The notes beneath the pieces are model-generated. The model was not told where the DNA came from. It saw only the letters and a program-made list of their open reading frames with translations, and ran no database searches. This document shows positions 1 to 9,332 of a stretch of DNA of 64,000 nt, piece by piece; positions within the stretch are counted from its first letter, which is position 1, and each line of letters starts with the position of its first letter. Origin of the DNA: Shewanella marina JCM 15074 (lineage in GTDB: Bacteria; Pseudomonadota; Gammaproteobacteria; Enterobacterales; Shewanellaceae); assembly GCF_000614975.1 (NCBI RefSeq), contig NZ_BALM01000012.1, positions 62,001 to 126,000 on the forward strand, in the 5' to 3' direction. A program made the position numbers and the translations under genes.

Positions 1-8
1 TTTAAATG

Positions 9-24
9 TGTGATCTCGATCAAA
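9..24. promoter_or_regulatory. CRP-like binding site
   Basis: The 16 bases TGTGATCTCGATCAAA fit the CRP pattern TGTGA-N6-TCACA with one mismatch in the second half-site. It lies about 340 bp before arcA, so it could serve arcA or a gene to the left of the window. Direct sequence match; function inferred. Confidence 0.4.
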
Positions 25-280
25 CATGGGTATCAATTTAAATGTATTATTTATTTAGGATTTGAAACGAAGTAAATTATGTTGGGGTTAATTAAATTCT
101 AACTAAACATTTTAGGTAATAATATTTGTTTTCATAGTGACTATTGTTTTAATAGCTGTTGGCTTTTATTCATGTTAACCATGTGGTTATTAGTGATTTT
201 TGTTCTTATTTAAATATCTGAGACGCTAACTATATATTGGTAGTTTTGGGTATCATTAAATTAATCATTGAGTTATTGAG

Positions 281-298
281 AATGAATATTTATTAATT
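281..298. promoter_or_regulatory. ArgR-box-like operator upstream of arcA
   Basis: AATGAATATTTATTAATT matches the ArgR box consensus WNTGAATWWWWATTCANW at all but one defined position (ATTAA instead of ATTCA). It is 63 bp before the arcA ATG, where an arginine-responsive regulator would act. No second box at the usual 3-bp spacing is clear. The AT-rich surroundings raise the chance of a random match. Confidence 0.4.
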
Positions 299-311
299 TT
301 GTATTGATGAA

Positions 312-326
312 GCGTATTTCATACGC
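312..326. promoter_or_regulatory. Inverted repeat in the arcA leader
   Basis: GCGTAT and ATACGC flank a 3-base centre (TTC). The perfect 6-bp arms sit 35 bp before the arcA start, in the likely 5' untranslated region. It could be an operator or an mRNA hairpin; there is no T-run, so it is not a simple terminator. Confidence 0.35.
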
Positions 327-361
327 GTTCTTCTGTAATTTCTGATAATGAGAGAGTAAAT

Positions 362-1582
362 ATGAGTGATTTTTATGTTGGTTCCGAAATTGGACAATTA
401 CGTAAAGTTATTTTACATCGTCCAGGTAGAGATTTAGAACATTTAACACCATCTAACTGTCAAGATTTGTTATTTGATGACGTACTGAATGTTGAAGACG
501 CACAGAAAGAACATGATGTTTTCTCCAATTTACTCAGAAATAACGGGGTTGAGGTCTTTCTATTACATAACCTGTTAACTGAAACATTAGCGATTCCAGC
601 AGCTAAAGATTGGTTGCTAAGCAAACAAGTATCTAACTACCGTTTTGGCCTTACTTTTGCCAATGATCTTCGCTGTTATTTAGGTGATTTACCTAATAGT
701 GAACTTGCAGATATTTTACTTGGTGGTTTGTCTTATTCAGAAATGCCATTGCCATCGTCTTCAATGATCCGCGCAATGCATAACCCGACTGATTTTATTA
801 TTAAGCCATTACCAAACCATTTGTTTACTCGTGACACCTCTTGTTGGGTTTACGGTGGTGTATCAATTAACCCTATGGCTAAAGAAGCTCGTCGCCGTGA
901 AACTAACCATTTACGTGCTATTTATCAGTGGCATCCAATGTTTGCTAATAAAGATTTTGTTAAGTACTACGGTGATAAAGAATCTATTTATGACCACTCA
1001 ACTATCGAAGGTGGTGACGTATTAGTCATTGGTCGAGGCTCTGTGCTTATTGGTATGTCAGAGCGAACTACGCCACAAGGTGTTGAGCATTTAGCGGCGA
1101 GTTTATTTAAACATGGCCAAGCAAAACAAGTGATTGCAATGGAACTGCCTAAACTACGTTCTTGCATGCACTTAGATACAGTGATGACACATATGGCAGA
1201 AGATACTTTCTCTGTTTATCCCGATGTGATCCGTAATGATATCAAGTGTTGGAGTCTAACCGGTTCTCAAACTGGTGATATCCATGCCAAACAAGAAGCT
1301 AGCTTTATTACCGCCATTGAAAAAGCCTTAGGTGTCGATCAGCTTAATTTAATTACGACTGGTGGTGATGAGTTTGAGGCTGAACGTGAGCAGTGGAACG
1401 ATGCGAACAACGTCTTAACTGTCCGTCCTGGTGTGGTTGTAGGTTATGAACGCAATACTTACACCAATGAAAAATACGATAAAGCGGGTATTACCGTACT
1501 GCCTATTATGGGTGATGAGTTAGGCCGCGGTCGTGGTGGTGCTCGTTGTATGAGCTGTCCAATTCAACGTGATGATATCTAA
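362..1582 (+). CDS. arcA: Arginine deiminase
   Basis: Hydrolyses L-arginine to citrulline and ammonia, the first step of the cytoplasmic arginine deiminase pathway. The 406-aa length is normal. Family motifs are intact: LHRPG near residue 20, FTRD with Asp158, HLD with His270 and Asp272, and the C-terminal GRGRGGARC whose Cys396 corresponds to the nucleophilic cysteine of bacterial arginine deiminases. The ATG follows an AGAGAG-type ribosome site. It is the first gene of arcA-arcC-arcB-arcD, with an ArgR-like box and an inverted repeat in its leader. In this family the pathway makes ATP under low oxygen; that regulation is inferred here. Confidence 0.97.
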   Translation: MSDFYVGSEIGQLRKVILHRPGRDLEHLTPSNCQDLLFDDVLNVEDAQKEHDVFSNLLRNNGVEVFLLHNLLTETLAIPAAKDWLLSKQVSNYRFGLTFANDLRCYLGDLPNSELADILLGGLSYSEMPLPSSSMIRAMHNPTDFIIKPLPNHLFTRDTSCWVYGGVSINPMAKEARRRETNHLRAIYQWHPMFANKDFVKYYGDKESIYDHSTIEGGDVLVIGRGSVLIGMSERTTPQGVEHLAASLFKHGQAKQVIAMELPKLRSCMHLDTVMTHMAEDTFSVYPDVIRNDIKCWSLTGSQTGDIHAKQEASFITAIEKALGVDQLNLITTGGDEFEAEREQWNDANNVLTVRPGVVVGYERNTYTNEKYDKAGITVLPIMGDELGRGRGGARCMSCPIQRDDI

Positions 1583-1595
1583 ATCCGTTTATTAG

Positions 1596-1618
1596 CCCCA
1601 GCATTTTTGATGCTGGGG
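1596..1618 (+). promoter_or_regulatory. Intercistronic hairpin between arcA and arcC
   Basis: CCCCAGCAT and ATGCTGGGG form a perfect 9-bp stem around a 5-base loop. No T-run follows, and the arcC ribosome site starts soon after. This fits an mRNA stability or processing element better than a terminator; the role is inferred. Confidence 0.6.
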
Positions 1619-1638
1619 AGTAAAGAGAGAATTTTTAA

Positions 1639-2550
1639 ATGTCTAAAAAAACCGTTGTTGTCGCACTAGGTGGTAATGCGCTATTGCGTCGTGGTGAGCC
1701 TTTAGAAGCTGAGACTCAACGCCAAAATATTATTACTGCAGCAAAGACTATTGCTGCAATTGCTGAAGAATACAATGTGGTGTTAGTGCATGGAAATGGC
1801 CCGCAAGTTGGCTTATTAGCACTGCAAGGACTTGAATATAAAAAAGTCAGTCCGTATCCACTTGACGTATTGGGTGCAGAAACTCAAGGAATGATTGGTT
1901 ATATGTTGATGCAAGAGTTAAAAAATATTTTGCCTCAGCAACAAGTTTCATGCGTATTAACCCAAATGAAAGTTGATCCTAACGATCCTGCATTTATTAA
2001 TCCAACTAAACCGATTGGTCCTGTATATGCGGAGGCTGAAGCACGTCAATTAGCTGAACAATATCACTGGACTGTTAAGCCTGATGGTCAATATTTCCGC
2101 CGTGTAGTACCAAGCCCTCAACCTATTGGTATTGTTGAAAAAGAGACTATTGAGACCTTGATTGCTAATAATCATTTAGTGATTTGTACTGGGGGTGGTG
2201 GTATCCCCGTTAAGTGTGAAAATAACCAAATAATAGGGATTGAAGCTGTTATTGATAAGGATATGTCTTCGGCTTATTTAGCTCGCCAAATTAAAGCGGA
2301 TGCTTTGCTTATTTTAACTGATGCCGATGCTGTTTATGTCAATTGGGGTACCGCTGAGCAACGCGCATTAAGTCGTACTACCCCCGCTGAACTTGCCCAA
2401 ATTACTTTTGATGCAGGCTCTATGGCACCCAAAATTGAAGCTTCTTGTGATTTTATTAAGCAGGGCGGCGAACTGGTTGGTATTGGTGCATTACATGACG
2501 GTTTGCAGATCTTAAAAGGTCTTGCTGGAACCAATATTGTTGCAGATTAA
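1639..2550 (+). CDS. arcC: Carbamate kinase
   Basis: Transfers phosphate from carbamoyl phosphate to ADP, giving ATP, CO2 and ammonia: the energy-yielding last step of the arginine deiminase pathway. The 303-aa protein fits the amino-acid-kinase fold and usual length. It starts with the ALGGNALL phosphate-binding loop, carries VHGNGPQVG near residue 52, a CTGGGGIPV loop near 188 and the DKDMSSAYLA segment near 212. It lies 56 bp after arcA behind a strong intercistronic hairpin and 47 bp before arcB, so it is clearly in the same operon. Nothing is truncated. Confidence 0.97.
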   Translation: MSKKTVVVALGGNALLRRGEPLEAETQRQNIITAAKTIAAIAEEYNVVLVHGNGPQVGLLALQGLEYKKVSPYPLDVLGAETQGMIGYMLMQELKNILPQQQVSCVLTQMKVDPNDPAFINPTKPIGPVYAEAEARQLAEQYHWTVKPDGQYFRRVVPSPQPIGIVEKETIETLIANNHLVICTGGGGIPVKCENNQIIGIEAVIDKDMSSAYLARQIKADALLILTDADAVYVNWGTAEQRALSRTTPAELAQITFDAGSMAPKIEASCDFIKQGGELVGIGALHDGLQILKGLAGTNIVAD

Positions 2551-2597
2551 AAATTGATAAACGTTTATTCAAATTTATAGTATAGAGGTAAATAATC

Positions 2598-3602
2598 ATG
2601 GCTTTTAACTTACGTAACCGTAATTTTTTAAAACTACTCGATTTTGCACCACGTGAAATTCAATTCTTTTTAGATCTAGCTGCTGACTTAAAAAAAGCAA
2701 AATATAATGGCACAGAACAGCCAAGATTAACGGGTAAAAATATTGCGTTAATTTTTGAGAAAACCTCTACACGTACTCGCTGCGCATTTGAAGTTGCGGC
2801 TTATGATCAAGGCGCTAAAGTGACCTATATCGGTGCTTCAGGTTCACAAATTGGTCATAAAGAATCAATGAAAGATACTGCTCGTGTGCTTGGTCGTTTT
2901 TATGATGGTATTGAATATCGTGGGTTTGCTCAAAAAACAGTAGAAGAGCTTGGTGAATTTGCTGGTGTACCCGTATGGAATGGTCTAACGAATGAGTTTC
3001 ATCCAACTCAAATTATCGCTGACTTTATGACGATGTTAGAGCACGGCCAAGGCAAACGTCTTAATGAAATTAAATTTGCTTATCTAGGTGATGCTCAAAA
3101 TAATATGGGTAACTCTTTGATGGTAGGTGCAGCTAAAATGGGTATGGATATTCGTCTCGTTGCGCCACAAGATTTTTGGCCAGAAGCTGAATTAGTGGCT
3201 GAGTGTCGTGAAATCGCTGCATTAACTGGCGCTAAAATTACACTTACTGAAAATGTGAAAGAAGGCGTACAAGGTTGCGACTTCCTTTATACCGATGTTT
3301 GGGTTTCTATGGGTGAAGCCAAAGAAAAATGGGATGAGCGCGTTAAACTTATGACCCCATACCAAGTCAATATGGATGTGATTAAAGCGACGGGTAATCC
3401 AGCGGTTAAATTCCTACATTGTCTACCTGCTTTCCATAATGATGAGACAGTAGTGGGTAAAGAAGTTGCTGCTAAATATGGTATGAAAGGCCTTGAAGTG
3501 ACTGAAGAAGTGTTTGAATCAGCATACTCTATTGCATTTGATGAAGCTGAAAACAGAATGCACAGCATTAAAGCTATTATGGTTGCTACGTTAGGTCAGT
3601 AA
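2598..3602 (+). CDS. arcB: Ornithine carbamoyltransferase, catabolic
   Basis: Phosphorolyses citrulline to ornithine and carbamoyl phosphate in the arc pathway. The enzyme family is reversible, and the catabolic assignment comes from the operon. The 334-aa protein has the carbamoyl-phosphate motif STRTR at residues 57-61, a second-domain HPTQ motif near 135 and the ornithine-binding HCLPAFH near 273. Length is typical and the active-site motifs are intact. It sits between arcC and arcD, and a strong terminator follows within 20 bp. An anabolic argF role cannot be excluded from sequence alone but is less likely in this position. Confidence 0.96.
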   Translation: MAFNLRNRNFLKLLDFAPREIQFFLDLAADLKKAKYNGTEQPRLTGKNIALIFEKTSTRTRCAFEVAAYDQGAKVTYIGASGSQIGHKESMKDTARVLGRFYDGIEYRGFAQKTVEELGEFAGVPVWNGLTNEFHPTQIIADFMTMLEHGQGKRLNEIKFAYLGDAQNNMGNSLMVGAAKMGMDIRLVAPQDFWPEAELVAECREIAALTGAKITLTENVKEGVQGCDFLYTDVWVSMGEAKEKWDERVKLMTPYQVNMDVIKATGNPAVKFLHCLPAFHNDETVVGKEVAAKYGMKGLEVTEEVFESAYSIAFDEAENRMHSIKAIMVATLGQ

Positions 3603-3621
3603 AAGCGAATTAATTGATTTA

Positions 3622-3659
3622 AGCGAGTTGATAGTCATGCTAGCAACTCGCTTTTTTTT
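3622..3659 (+). terminator. Intrinsic terminator after arcB
   Basis: AAGCGAGTTG and CAACTCGCTT form a perfect 10-bp stem around a 13-base loop and are followed by a T-run of about eight. It lies between arcB and arcD, so arcD is either read through at a reduced level or has its own promoter. Confidence 0.85.
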
Positions 3660-3694
3660 AGCCAATTTTTGGCTGTTGGATAAGAAGCTATATT

Positions 3695-5107
3695 ATGAAA
3701 GCAGAAGCGAAAGTCCCAACAAATAATAAATTAGGTTTAGGGGCGTTAAGTGCCCTAGTAATTGGTTCAATTATTGGTGCAGGTGTATTTAGCTTGCCGC
3801 AAAATATGGCTTCAGTCGCAAGCCCTTTAGCTGTTGTGATTGGTTGGATTATAACGGGTATAGGGATGATTTTTCTCGCGTTAACATTTCAACGGTTATG
3901 TATTTGTAAGCCCGAAATTAATACAGGTGTATTTGGCTACGCGAAGGCTGGATTTGGTGATTTAATCGGTTTTTTTTCTGCTTGGGGTTACTGGTTATGC
4001 GCCGTTATCGCCAATGTTTCATATTTAGTTATTATTTTTAGTACACTCGGATTATTCTTTGATACCCCTCAACATGTGATTTTTGGTGAGGGCAACAATA
4101 TACTTTCTATCGGCTTGGCGTCGGTGTATGTCTGGGGCATTCATTTTTTATTATTAAAAGGGATAAAAACAGCCTCTGTTATTAATATTATTACGACAAT
4201 TGCCAAGTTAATTCCCATCTTTATTTTTATTGTCGCTGCTCTTATCGCTTTTAAAGCCGATACATTTACCTTGGATTTAACGGGGGTATACTCCCATGCG
4301 GGTAAATCATTAATGGATCAGGTGAAAGACACTATGTTATTCACTGTGTGGGTCTTTATTGGTATTGAAGGGGCGGTGATCGTTTCTGGTCGAGCCAAAA
4401 CGCAAAAAGAGGTCGGTACGGCGACAGTATTAGGGTTACTGACCACATTAGCGATTTATGTACTGATCAGTTTATTGTCGATGGGGGTGATTAGTACACC
4501 AGAGCTTGCTGCAATGCATAATCCATCAACCGCTAAAATACTAGAACACATTTTAGGACCTGTTGGGTTAGTGATCATTGGTATTGGTTTACTTATTTCA
4601 GTGTTAGGTGCCTATTTGAGTTGGACACTGCTTACTGTTGAGTCTCCTTATATTGCAGCTAAAGAAAAAATGTTTCCGCAAATCTTTGCCAGAACCAATA
4701 AAAATGGCACTTCACAATACAGCTTAATCATTTCAACCTTGTTTGTTCAGTTTGCATTAATCGCTATTATTTTCTTTGGCGGCACTTACACAACACTGTT
4801 AAATATTGCTTCGGTAATGGTCTTAGTACCTTATTTACTTGTGGCGGCATATGCGTTAAAAGTCGGTTTAGCGACTAAGAATAATACGACGATTTTTATC
4901 GGCACCATGGGAACTATTTATGGTTGTTGGCTAATTTATGCCGCGGGTATACACAACTTAATGGTGGCGTGTTTACTTTATTTACCGGGCATTATTTTCT
5001 TTATTATCACTAAACGTCAGCATGGTGAAAAATGGTTTTATGGTAAAAATCAGGCAATTATAATTTGTTTAATGATATTAAGCCTTCTTGGTTTTTGGTT
5101 ATATTAA
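3695..5107 (+). CDS. arcD: Arginine:ornithine antiporter (APC family)
   Basis: A 470-aa inner-membrane protein with about 12 hydrophobic segments, starting with the APC-type GALSALVIGSIIGAGVF in the first helix. It matches basic amino acid/ornithine antiporters that bring in arginine and export the ornithine made by ArcB. It is the last gene of the arc cluster, 92 bp after arcB, but a strong intrinsic terminator lies in that gap. Full length. Exact substrate specificity (arginine/ornithine rather than another basic pair) is inferred from the operon. Confidence 0.92.
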   Translation: MKAEAKVPTNNKLGLGALSALVIGSIIGAGVFSLPQNMASVASPLAVVIGWIITGIGMIFLALTFQRLCICKPEINTGVFGYAKAGFGDLIGFFSAWGYWLCAVIANVSYLVIIFSTLGLFFDTPQHVIFGEGNNILSIGLASVYVWGIHFLLLKGIKTASVINIITTIAKLIPIFIFIVAALIAFKADTFTLDLTGVYSHAGKSLMDQVKDTMLFTVWVFIGIEGAVIVSGRAKTQKEVGTATVLGLLTTLAIYVLISLLSMGVISTPELAAMHNPSTAKILEHILGPVGLVIIGIGLLISVLGAYLSWTLLTVESPYIAAKEKMFPQIFARTNKNGTSQYSLIISTLFVQFALIAIIFFGGTYTTLLNIASVMVLVPYLLVAAYALKVGLATKNNTTIFIGTMGTIYGCWLIYAAGIHNLMVACLLYLPGIIFFIITKRQHGEKWFYGKNQAIIICLMILSLLGFWLY

Positions 5108-5620
5108 AAATAATATATCGAAATGGCTAGGCAGTTAATTGTCTGGCTATTTTTATGTTTCAAATAAATACTCTTCCTCAAACATATTATAAATAATTAT
5201 ATTTTTTATACTGTTGATTCAATGCATTACTTTATAGCGTTTAATTATTTTGTTTAAATATGCTTGTATTTTGCATATTTAGTCGATACGTGCTTTGTTA
5301 TTATCATTGTTATGATATTTATTGTTATTTATCAATATCTTATTATTCATCCATTGTGTTGCAACTACACTGTTTAACCTCGTATGTAGGAATTTAAGTG
5401 ACCTCTATAAATAATAAATTAATACGCTTGTTAATGTTAGGTTAATTAATTTTTTTTGAATTAAATTTGATATTTGTTAACCCTTTTATGGGAGTTAGCA
5501 AATTTATTGTCGTGTATAACTTAACTATCAAAAAATATAGATTCCAGAGTGATGGAGGAACCAAACCGCTTACTTGTAATGAAAATATTAGCTGTTGATA
5601 TTTTAATATAAGGATATGTA
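5108..5620. other. Gene-free AT-rich interval
   Basis: A 513-bp gap between arcD and the DMT transporter without a convincing gene. It holds a weak hairpin after arcD at about 5131-5156 (arms with one mismatch, then TTTTT), which may terminate arcD, and a perfect 8-bp inverted repeat at 5256-5280. The rest is very AT-rich and probably contains the promoter of the transporter pair. Confidence 0.6.
5256..5280. promoter_or_regulatory. Perfect inverted repeat, possible operator
   Basis: AAATATGC and GCATATTT are separated by 9 bp, giving perfect 8-bp arms. It lies 341 bp before the DMT transporter start. It could bind a dimeric regulator, but its AT-rich setting makes chance possible. Confidence 0.3.
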
Positions 5621-6571
5621 ATGAAATTTTTCGAGAATGCTAAATATGTAGGTTTTGCAAGTGCTTTTGGCGCCGCTACCCTGATGGGATTAGTTGGTTT
5701 TTTTGCTCGCCATATCAATGCTCAAGGAGATGTCATCGCTTTTTCTAGAATGTTATGTGGTGCAGTACTATTTTTTATTATTTTAAAATCGATGAATCGC
5801 GTCGGTGATTTAAAAAAATATAAATTATCACCTTCCATGATCGCCAGCGGCATATTTATGGGAACCTGTTTATCCGCTTACGTTGCTTCAACTCAGTTAA
5901 CCTCAATTGCCAACGCTGTTTTCTTCATTTATATCGGCCCTATTATTTCAACTATTTTGGCGATTATCTTTTTAAAAGAACCACTAAAACCGATCACTAT
6001 GTTTTCAATCGTTTGCGTATTTATCGGTATGATGTTGATTGTTGGCTTAGTTAGCTTTACGCCAACGGGGATCTCATTTGGGATTAGCTTCTCACAAGAA
6101 ACCTTTATTGGAGACATGCTTGGTTTAGCATCTGGTGTAGGTTATGGCTTATTCCTGTTTTTTGGTCGTTATCGTACAGAAGTACCGGGTGATGTTCGTT
6201 CATTTTGGAACTTCTTATTCGCATTAGCGGGTATCTGTGTGTTGTTCTTCTTTACTAATCCATCAATTTCACAAATGACCAATAGCGATTGGTTGTGGTG
6301 GATTGCGATTGGTATTGTGTGTGGTTTTGGTGCGCTATCACTTTGTACTATTGCGACTAAGAATTTATTAGCGGTTGAATTCGCTTGTATCTCTTATTGG
6401 GAGTGTGTGGTTGCATCAATTATTGGTATTTTAGTATTTACCGAACCGCTTTCTGGGGTGCAGATGGTTGGTGGCCTATTAATTATTATGGGTGGCATGA
6501 GTGAGATGGTAATTAGTGTATTGCGTAATGTTAAAAACAAGCGCACTGCAGCCAATCTGAGTGTCCAATAA
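5621..6571 (+). CDS. DMT superfamily transporter (two EamA domains)
   Basis: A 316-aa protein with about ten hydrophobic helices arranged as two EamA-type halves (roughly residues 10-145 and 160-298), the pattern of drug/metabolite exporters of the inner membrane. The ATG is preceded by AAGGAT at suitable spacing. It is followed after 16 bp by an MFS transporter, forming a two-gene operon, with an AraC regulator convergent behind them. The position near arc genes might suggest amino-acid efflux, but nothing in the sequence fixes the substrate. Full length. Confidence 0.88.
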   Translation: MKFFENAKYVGFASAFGAATLMGLVGFFARHINAQGDVIAFSRMLCGAVLFFIILKSMNRVGDLKKYKLSPSMIASGIFMGTCLSAYVASTQLTSIANAVFFIYIGPIISTILAIIFLKEPLKPITMFSIVCVFIGMMLIVGLVSFTPTGISFGISFSQETFIGDMLGLASGVGYGLFLFFGRYRTEVPGDVRSFWNFLFALAGICVLFFFTNPSISQMTNSDWLWWIAIGIVCGFGALSLCTIATKNLLAVEFACISYWECVVASIIGILVFTEPLSGVQMVGGLLIIMGGMSEMVISVLRNVKNKRTAANLSVQ

Positions 6572-6587
6572 TAATAGGTAGCAACTT

Positions 6588-7898
6588 ATGAGTGTTGATA
6601 TTAGTTCTCTCCCTATTGGGATTAAGATGCCAAAAAATGTCGATCAAAGTGCATTAAAACGAGCATCAACAGCCTGCTTTATTGGCAATTTTGTTGAATG
6701 GTTCGATTATGCGTCGTATGGTTTTTTGGCCACTATTATCGCAGTGTCATTTTTTCCTACCTATGATAAAACAAGCGGCCTTATGGCCGCTTTTGCTATT
6801 TTTGCCCTCTCATTTTTAGTTCGACCATTAGGTGGGATTTTTTGGGGGCATATCGGCGATAAAATAGGTCGAAAAACCGCACTGTCAGCGTCGATTATCA
6901 TTATGTCATGTGCGACATTTTGTATTGGCTTTTTGCCCGATTATCACAGTATTGGCATTTGGGCACCGATATTACTGTTGGTCGCTAGAATGTTTCAGGG
7001 CTTTTCTGCATCAGGCGAATACGCTGGGGCTGCAACCTTTCTAACTGAGTTTGCACCAAAGCAACAGAAAGGTTTTTATGCCAGTATTGTGCCTGCAAGT
7101 GCAGCTGCAGGATTACTGTTTGGTTCTGTATTCGTATCTGGGTTATATGCATTTCTATCAACCACACAATTACATGAATGGGGCTGGCGTGTACCATTTT
7201 TACTGGCAGCACCTTTTGGGTTAATTGGCTTGTATATTCGTATGCAATTGGAGGACTCACCGCAATTTGTCAAATTCAAACAAGATAGCAAAGCTGAACA
7301 AGCACCCATTCCGATCAAAATCCTATTTAAGGAGCATAAAAGGACACTATTACTGGGGTTTATTATCACCAGTTTAAATGCCGTTGGTTTTTATCTGCTA
7401 TTGAGCTACATGCCGACATATATGACGGTGCAGCTTCAGATTAAAGAAACCACTGCGTTTTCAATCTCATCTGTGGTGCTGATTTGTTATATCTTTTTTG
7501 TGTTTGGTGTTGGAAAACTGTCAGACGTATTTGGCCGTAAAAAGCTATTGATGTTGGCATCTTTTAGCTTTATGTGTTTGTCTATTCCAATATTTTCGAT
7601 ATTAGAATCAGCCAGTATTATTCAAATAACACTGGTATTGATTTTATTTAGTGCTTGTTTGGCCTTAAATGATGGTTGTTTATCTTGTTATTTATGTGAA
7701 TTATTTCCAACGAAGGTGAGATATAGCGGCTTTGCATTATCATTTAATAGTGCCAATGCACTGTTTGGTGGTACTGCACCATTTATTGCAACCACGTTAA
7801 TTTCAGTGACGGGACTGAGCATTGCACCAGGGCTTTATATCATGTTTATTTCCACCATCACCTTAACGGTGATGGTCGCGACTTATAAGCACCATTAA
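6588..7898 (+). CDS. MFS transporter, metabolite:H+ symporter (MHS) type
   Basis: A 436-aa, 12-helix major facilitator. The loop 2-3 signature GHIGDKIGRKTAL near residue 88 and the related KLSDVFGRKK near 307, together with the N-terminal NFVEWFDYASYGFLA, are typical of the metabolite:H+ symporter family (ProP, ShiA, KgtP and relatives), which import organic acids, betaines or similar solutes across the inner membrane. It lies 16 bp after the DMT gene and ends 3 bp from the convergent AraC gene. Pairing an apparent exporter with an importer is unusual. The substrate is unknown. Confidence 0.9.
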   Translation: MSVDISSLPIGIKMPKNVDQSALKRASTACFIGNFVEWFDYASYGFLATIIAVSFFPTYDKTSGLMAAFAIFALSFLVRPLGGIFWGHIGDKIGRKTALSASIIIMSCATFCIGFLPDYHSIGIWAPILLLVARMFQGFSASGEYAGAATFLTEFAPKQQKGFYASIVPASAAAGLLFGSVFVSGLYAFLSTTQLHEWGWRVPFLLAAPFGLIGLYIRMQLEDSPQFVKFKQDSKAEQAPIPIKILFKEHKRTLLLGFIITSLNAVGFYLLLSYMPTYMTVQLQIKETTAFSISSVVLICYIFFVFGVGKLSDVFGRKKLLMLASFSFMCLSIPIFSILESASIIQITLVLILFSACLALNDGCLSCYLCELFPTKVRYSGFALSFNSANALFGGTAPFIATTLISVTGLSIAPGLYIMFISTITLTVMVATYKHH

Positions 7899-7901
7899 TG
7901 A

Positions 7902-8759
7902 CTAGATATGGGCGTTGGCAATTGTGAACGCCCTAAACTTACTCGGCGTGACGTTAAAGTAATCTTTAAAGACTTTTGAGAAATGAGAAGCAGAAGAAAA
8001 CCCTAATAAATCAGATAACTCTTGAATCGAGTCTTCAGATTCAAGCAGGGTGCGAGATGCAATTAACATCTTTTGTTGCAGTAACCAAGCATGAAAGGAC
8101 ATGCCCATACTCTTTTTGACTAAGCGATTAAATGTCGATTTAGACATAAAGAAATGTTGTGATAGTGCATCGATATCACTGGTCATGGCGGGGTTACTTT
8201 GAAACATATAATTAAGCGATGAACATAACTCCAGCTCTCTTAATGTTTTCTTTTGTATTAACTGTTGTTCTATCGATTCTACGCCCGCTTGGTTAGTGAT
8301 TTCGGTCGCCACCAATTCAATAATTTGAATAATGGCACTGACATTATTTAGTTCAAATTCATTTTTAATATCATTATAAATAGACGATATATACTGATTC
8401 GCTTGATTGGCTGGAATAATCTTTTGATTTTTCGTATTAAATAAATTGATTAGCGGTGCAGCATAAGGGCTAGGAGATAATAGATGATAAAGTTTATAGA
8501 GATTGATTTGTAAACTTCGGCAACTTAATTCACCGTTAGGGCGCGACACGCAATGGCGCATTTGTGGTGGAATAAATATGATTTCGTGGGCTTCGACAGT
8601 AATAGGCTGCTTAGTGTCTGAAATAACCAGTAGTGGGCTATCATCAGCAAACAGCAGTTCTGCAAATGAATGATAATGAGGTGTCAGTAACACTTCGGCT
8701 TCTGAAGAAAACAGAAAGAAATCATTATTGATATGAATATGAGAATTCATATTAACCAT
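7902..8759 (-). CDS. AraC-family transcriptional regulator
   Basis: A 285-aa protein. The N-terminal half resembles a cupin-like ligand-binding domain (LTPHYHSFAELLF, then IIFIPPQMRHCV). The last 100 residues form the double helix-turn-helix of AraC/XylS proteins, with the tail LSDLLGFSSASHFSKVFKDYFNVTPSKFR. The two stop codons are almost adjacent to those of the MFS gene, so the two units converge. It is the obvious candidate regulator of the upstream transporter pair, though that is inferred. The start at 8759 follows a GGAATG ribosome site; an internal ATG three codons later is also possible. Confidence 0.92.
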   Translation of the reverse strand: MVNMNSHIHINNDFFLFSSEAEVLLTPHYHSFAELLFADDSPLLVISDTKQPITVEAHEIIFIPPQMRHCVSRPNGELSCRSLQINLYKLYHLLSPSPYAAPLINLFNTKNQKIIPANQANQYISSIYNDIKNEFELNNVSAIIQIIELVATEITNQAGVESIEQQLIQKKTLRELELCSSLNYMFQSNPAMTSDIDALSQHFFMSKSTFNRLVKKSMGMSFHAWLLQQKMLIASRTLLESEDSIQELSDLLGFSSASHFSKVFKDYFNVTPSKFRAFTIANAHI

Positions 8760-8967
8760 TTTATCATTCCGGCAATAGATTACTTACCGCAATTTATCAT
8801 TATGTTAAACTTTAGAGGGTGAGCATGGTCAAATAAATCCACATGCAACTGTAAAACAGATTGTTTATCGATAGCGGTTACTCTATTAATGTGTGATTGA
8901 TTTATGTACCGTAATTTATACCTAAGTAACTTGTTGTATTCAGGTTGTTTGGGTATAGGAGGAAACA

Positions 8968-9309
8968 ATGGATAACAACACACAAGAATACTCAGACTCA
9001 GGCTTTTGGCATAAGCTAAAACACTATGCTAAACAAGCAGGTAAAGAGGTCGTTGAAAAAGCGCTGTGGCTTTATTATGCCGCACAGCGACCAGATACCC
9101 CAAAGTGGGCTAAAACTGCTATTTTTGGTGCTTTGGCTTACTTTATTTCGCCGATTGATGCCATTCCTGATATCACCCCGTTTGTAGGTTTTACTGATGA
9201 TTTAGGCGCGATTGCTGCCGCAATTGCGATGGTGAGTGTTTATATTGACGATAACGTCAAACAACAAGCAGCAGAAAAAACAGAAGCTTGGTTTGGTGAT
9301 CAACACTAA
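8968..9309 (+). CDS. YkvA family protein (DUF1232)
   Basis: A 113-aa protein. The central segment TAIFGALAYFISPIDAIPDITPFVGFTDDLGAI (about residues 46-80) is the DUF1232/YkvA signature with its conserved Pro-Ile-Asp-Ala-Ile-Pro-Asp core. It is predicted to be membrane-associated through this hydrophobic stretch, with charged ends. The start is set by AGGAGG a few bases upstream. The molecular function of the family is not established. The next gene begins 23 bp downstream, so they may be co-transcribed. Confidence 0.88.
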   Translation: MDNNTQEYSDSGFWHKLKHYAKQAGKEVVEKALWLYYAAQRPDTPKWAKTAIFGALAYFISPIDAIPDITPFVGFTDDLGAIAAAIAMVSVYIDDNVKQQAAEKTEAWFGDQH

Positions 9310-9332
9310 CCTCGCATTACATGGAGATAATA

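Noticed and set aside
7076..7369. Antisense frames over the MFS transporter
   Set aside because: Opposite a conserved membrane protein with no ribosome site or homology.
8780..8983. Short minus-strand frame between araC and ykvA genes
   Set aside because: Overlaps the ykvA ribosome site and start; no ribosome site of its own.
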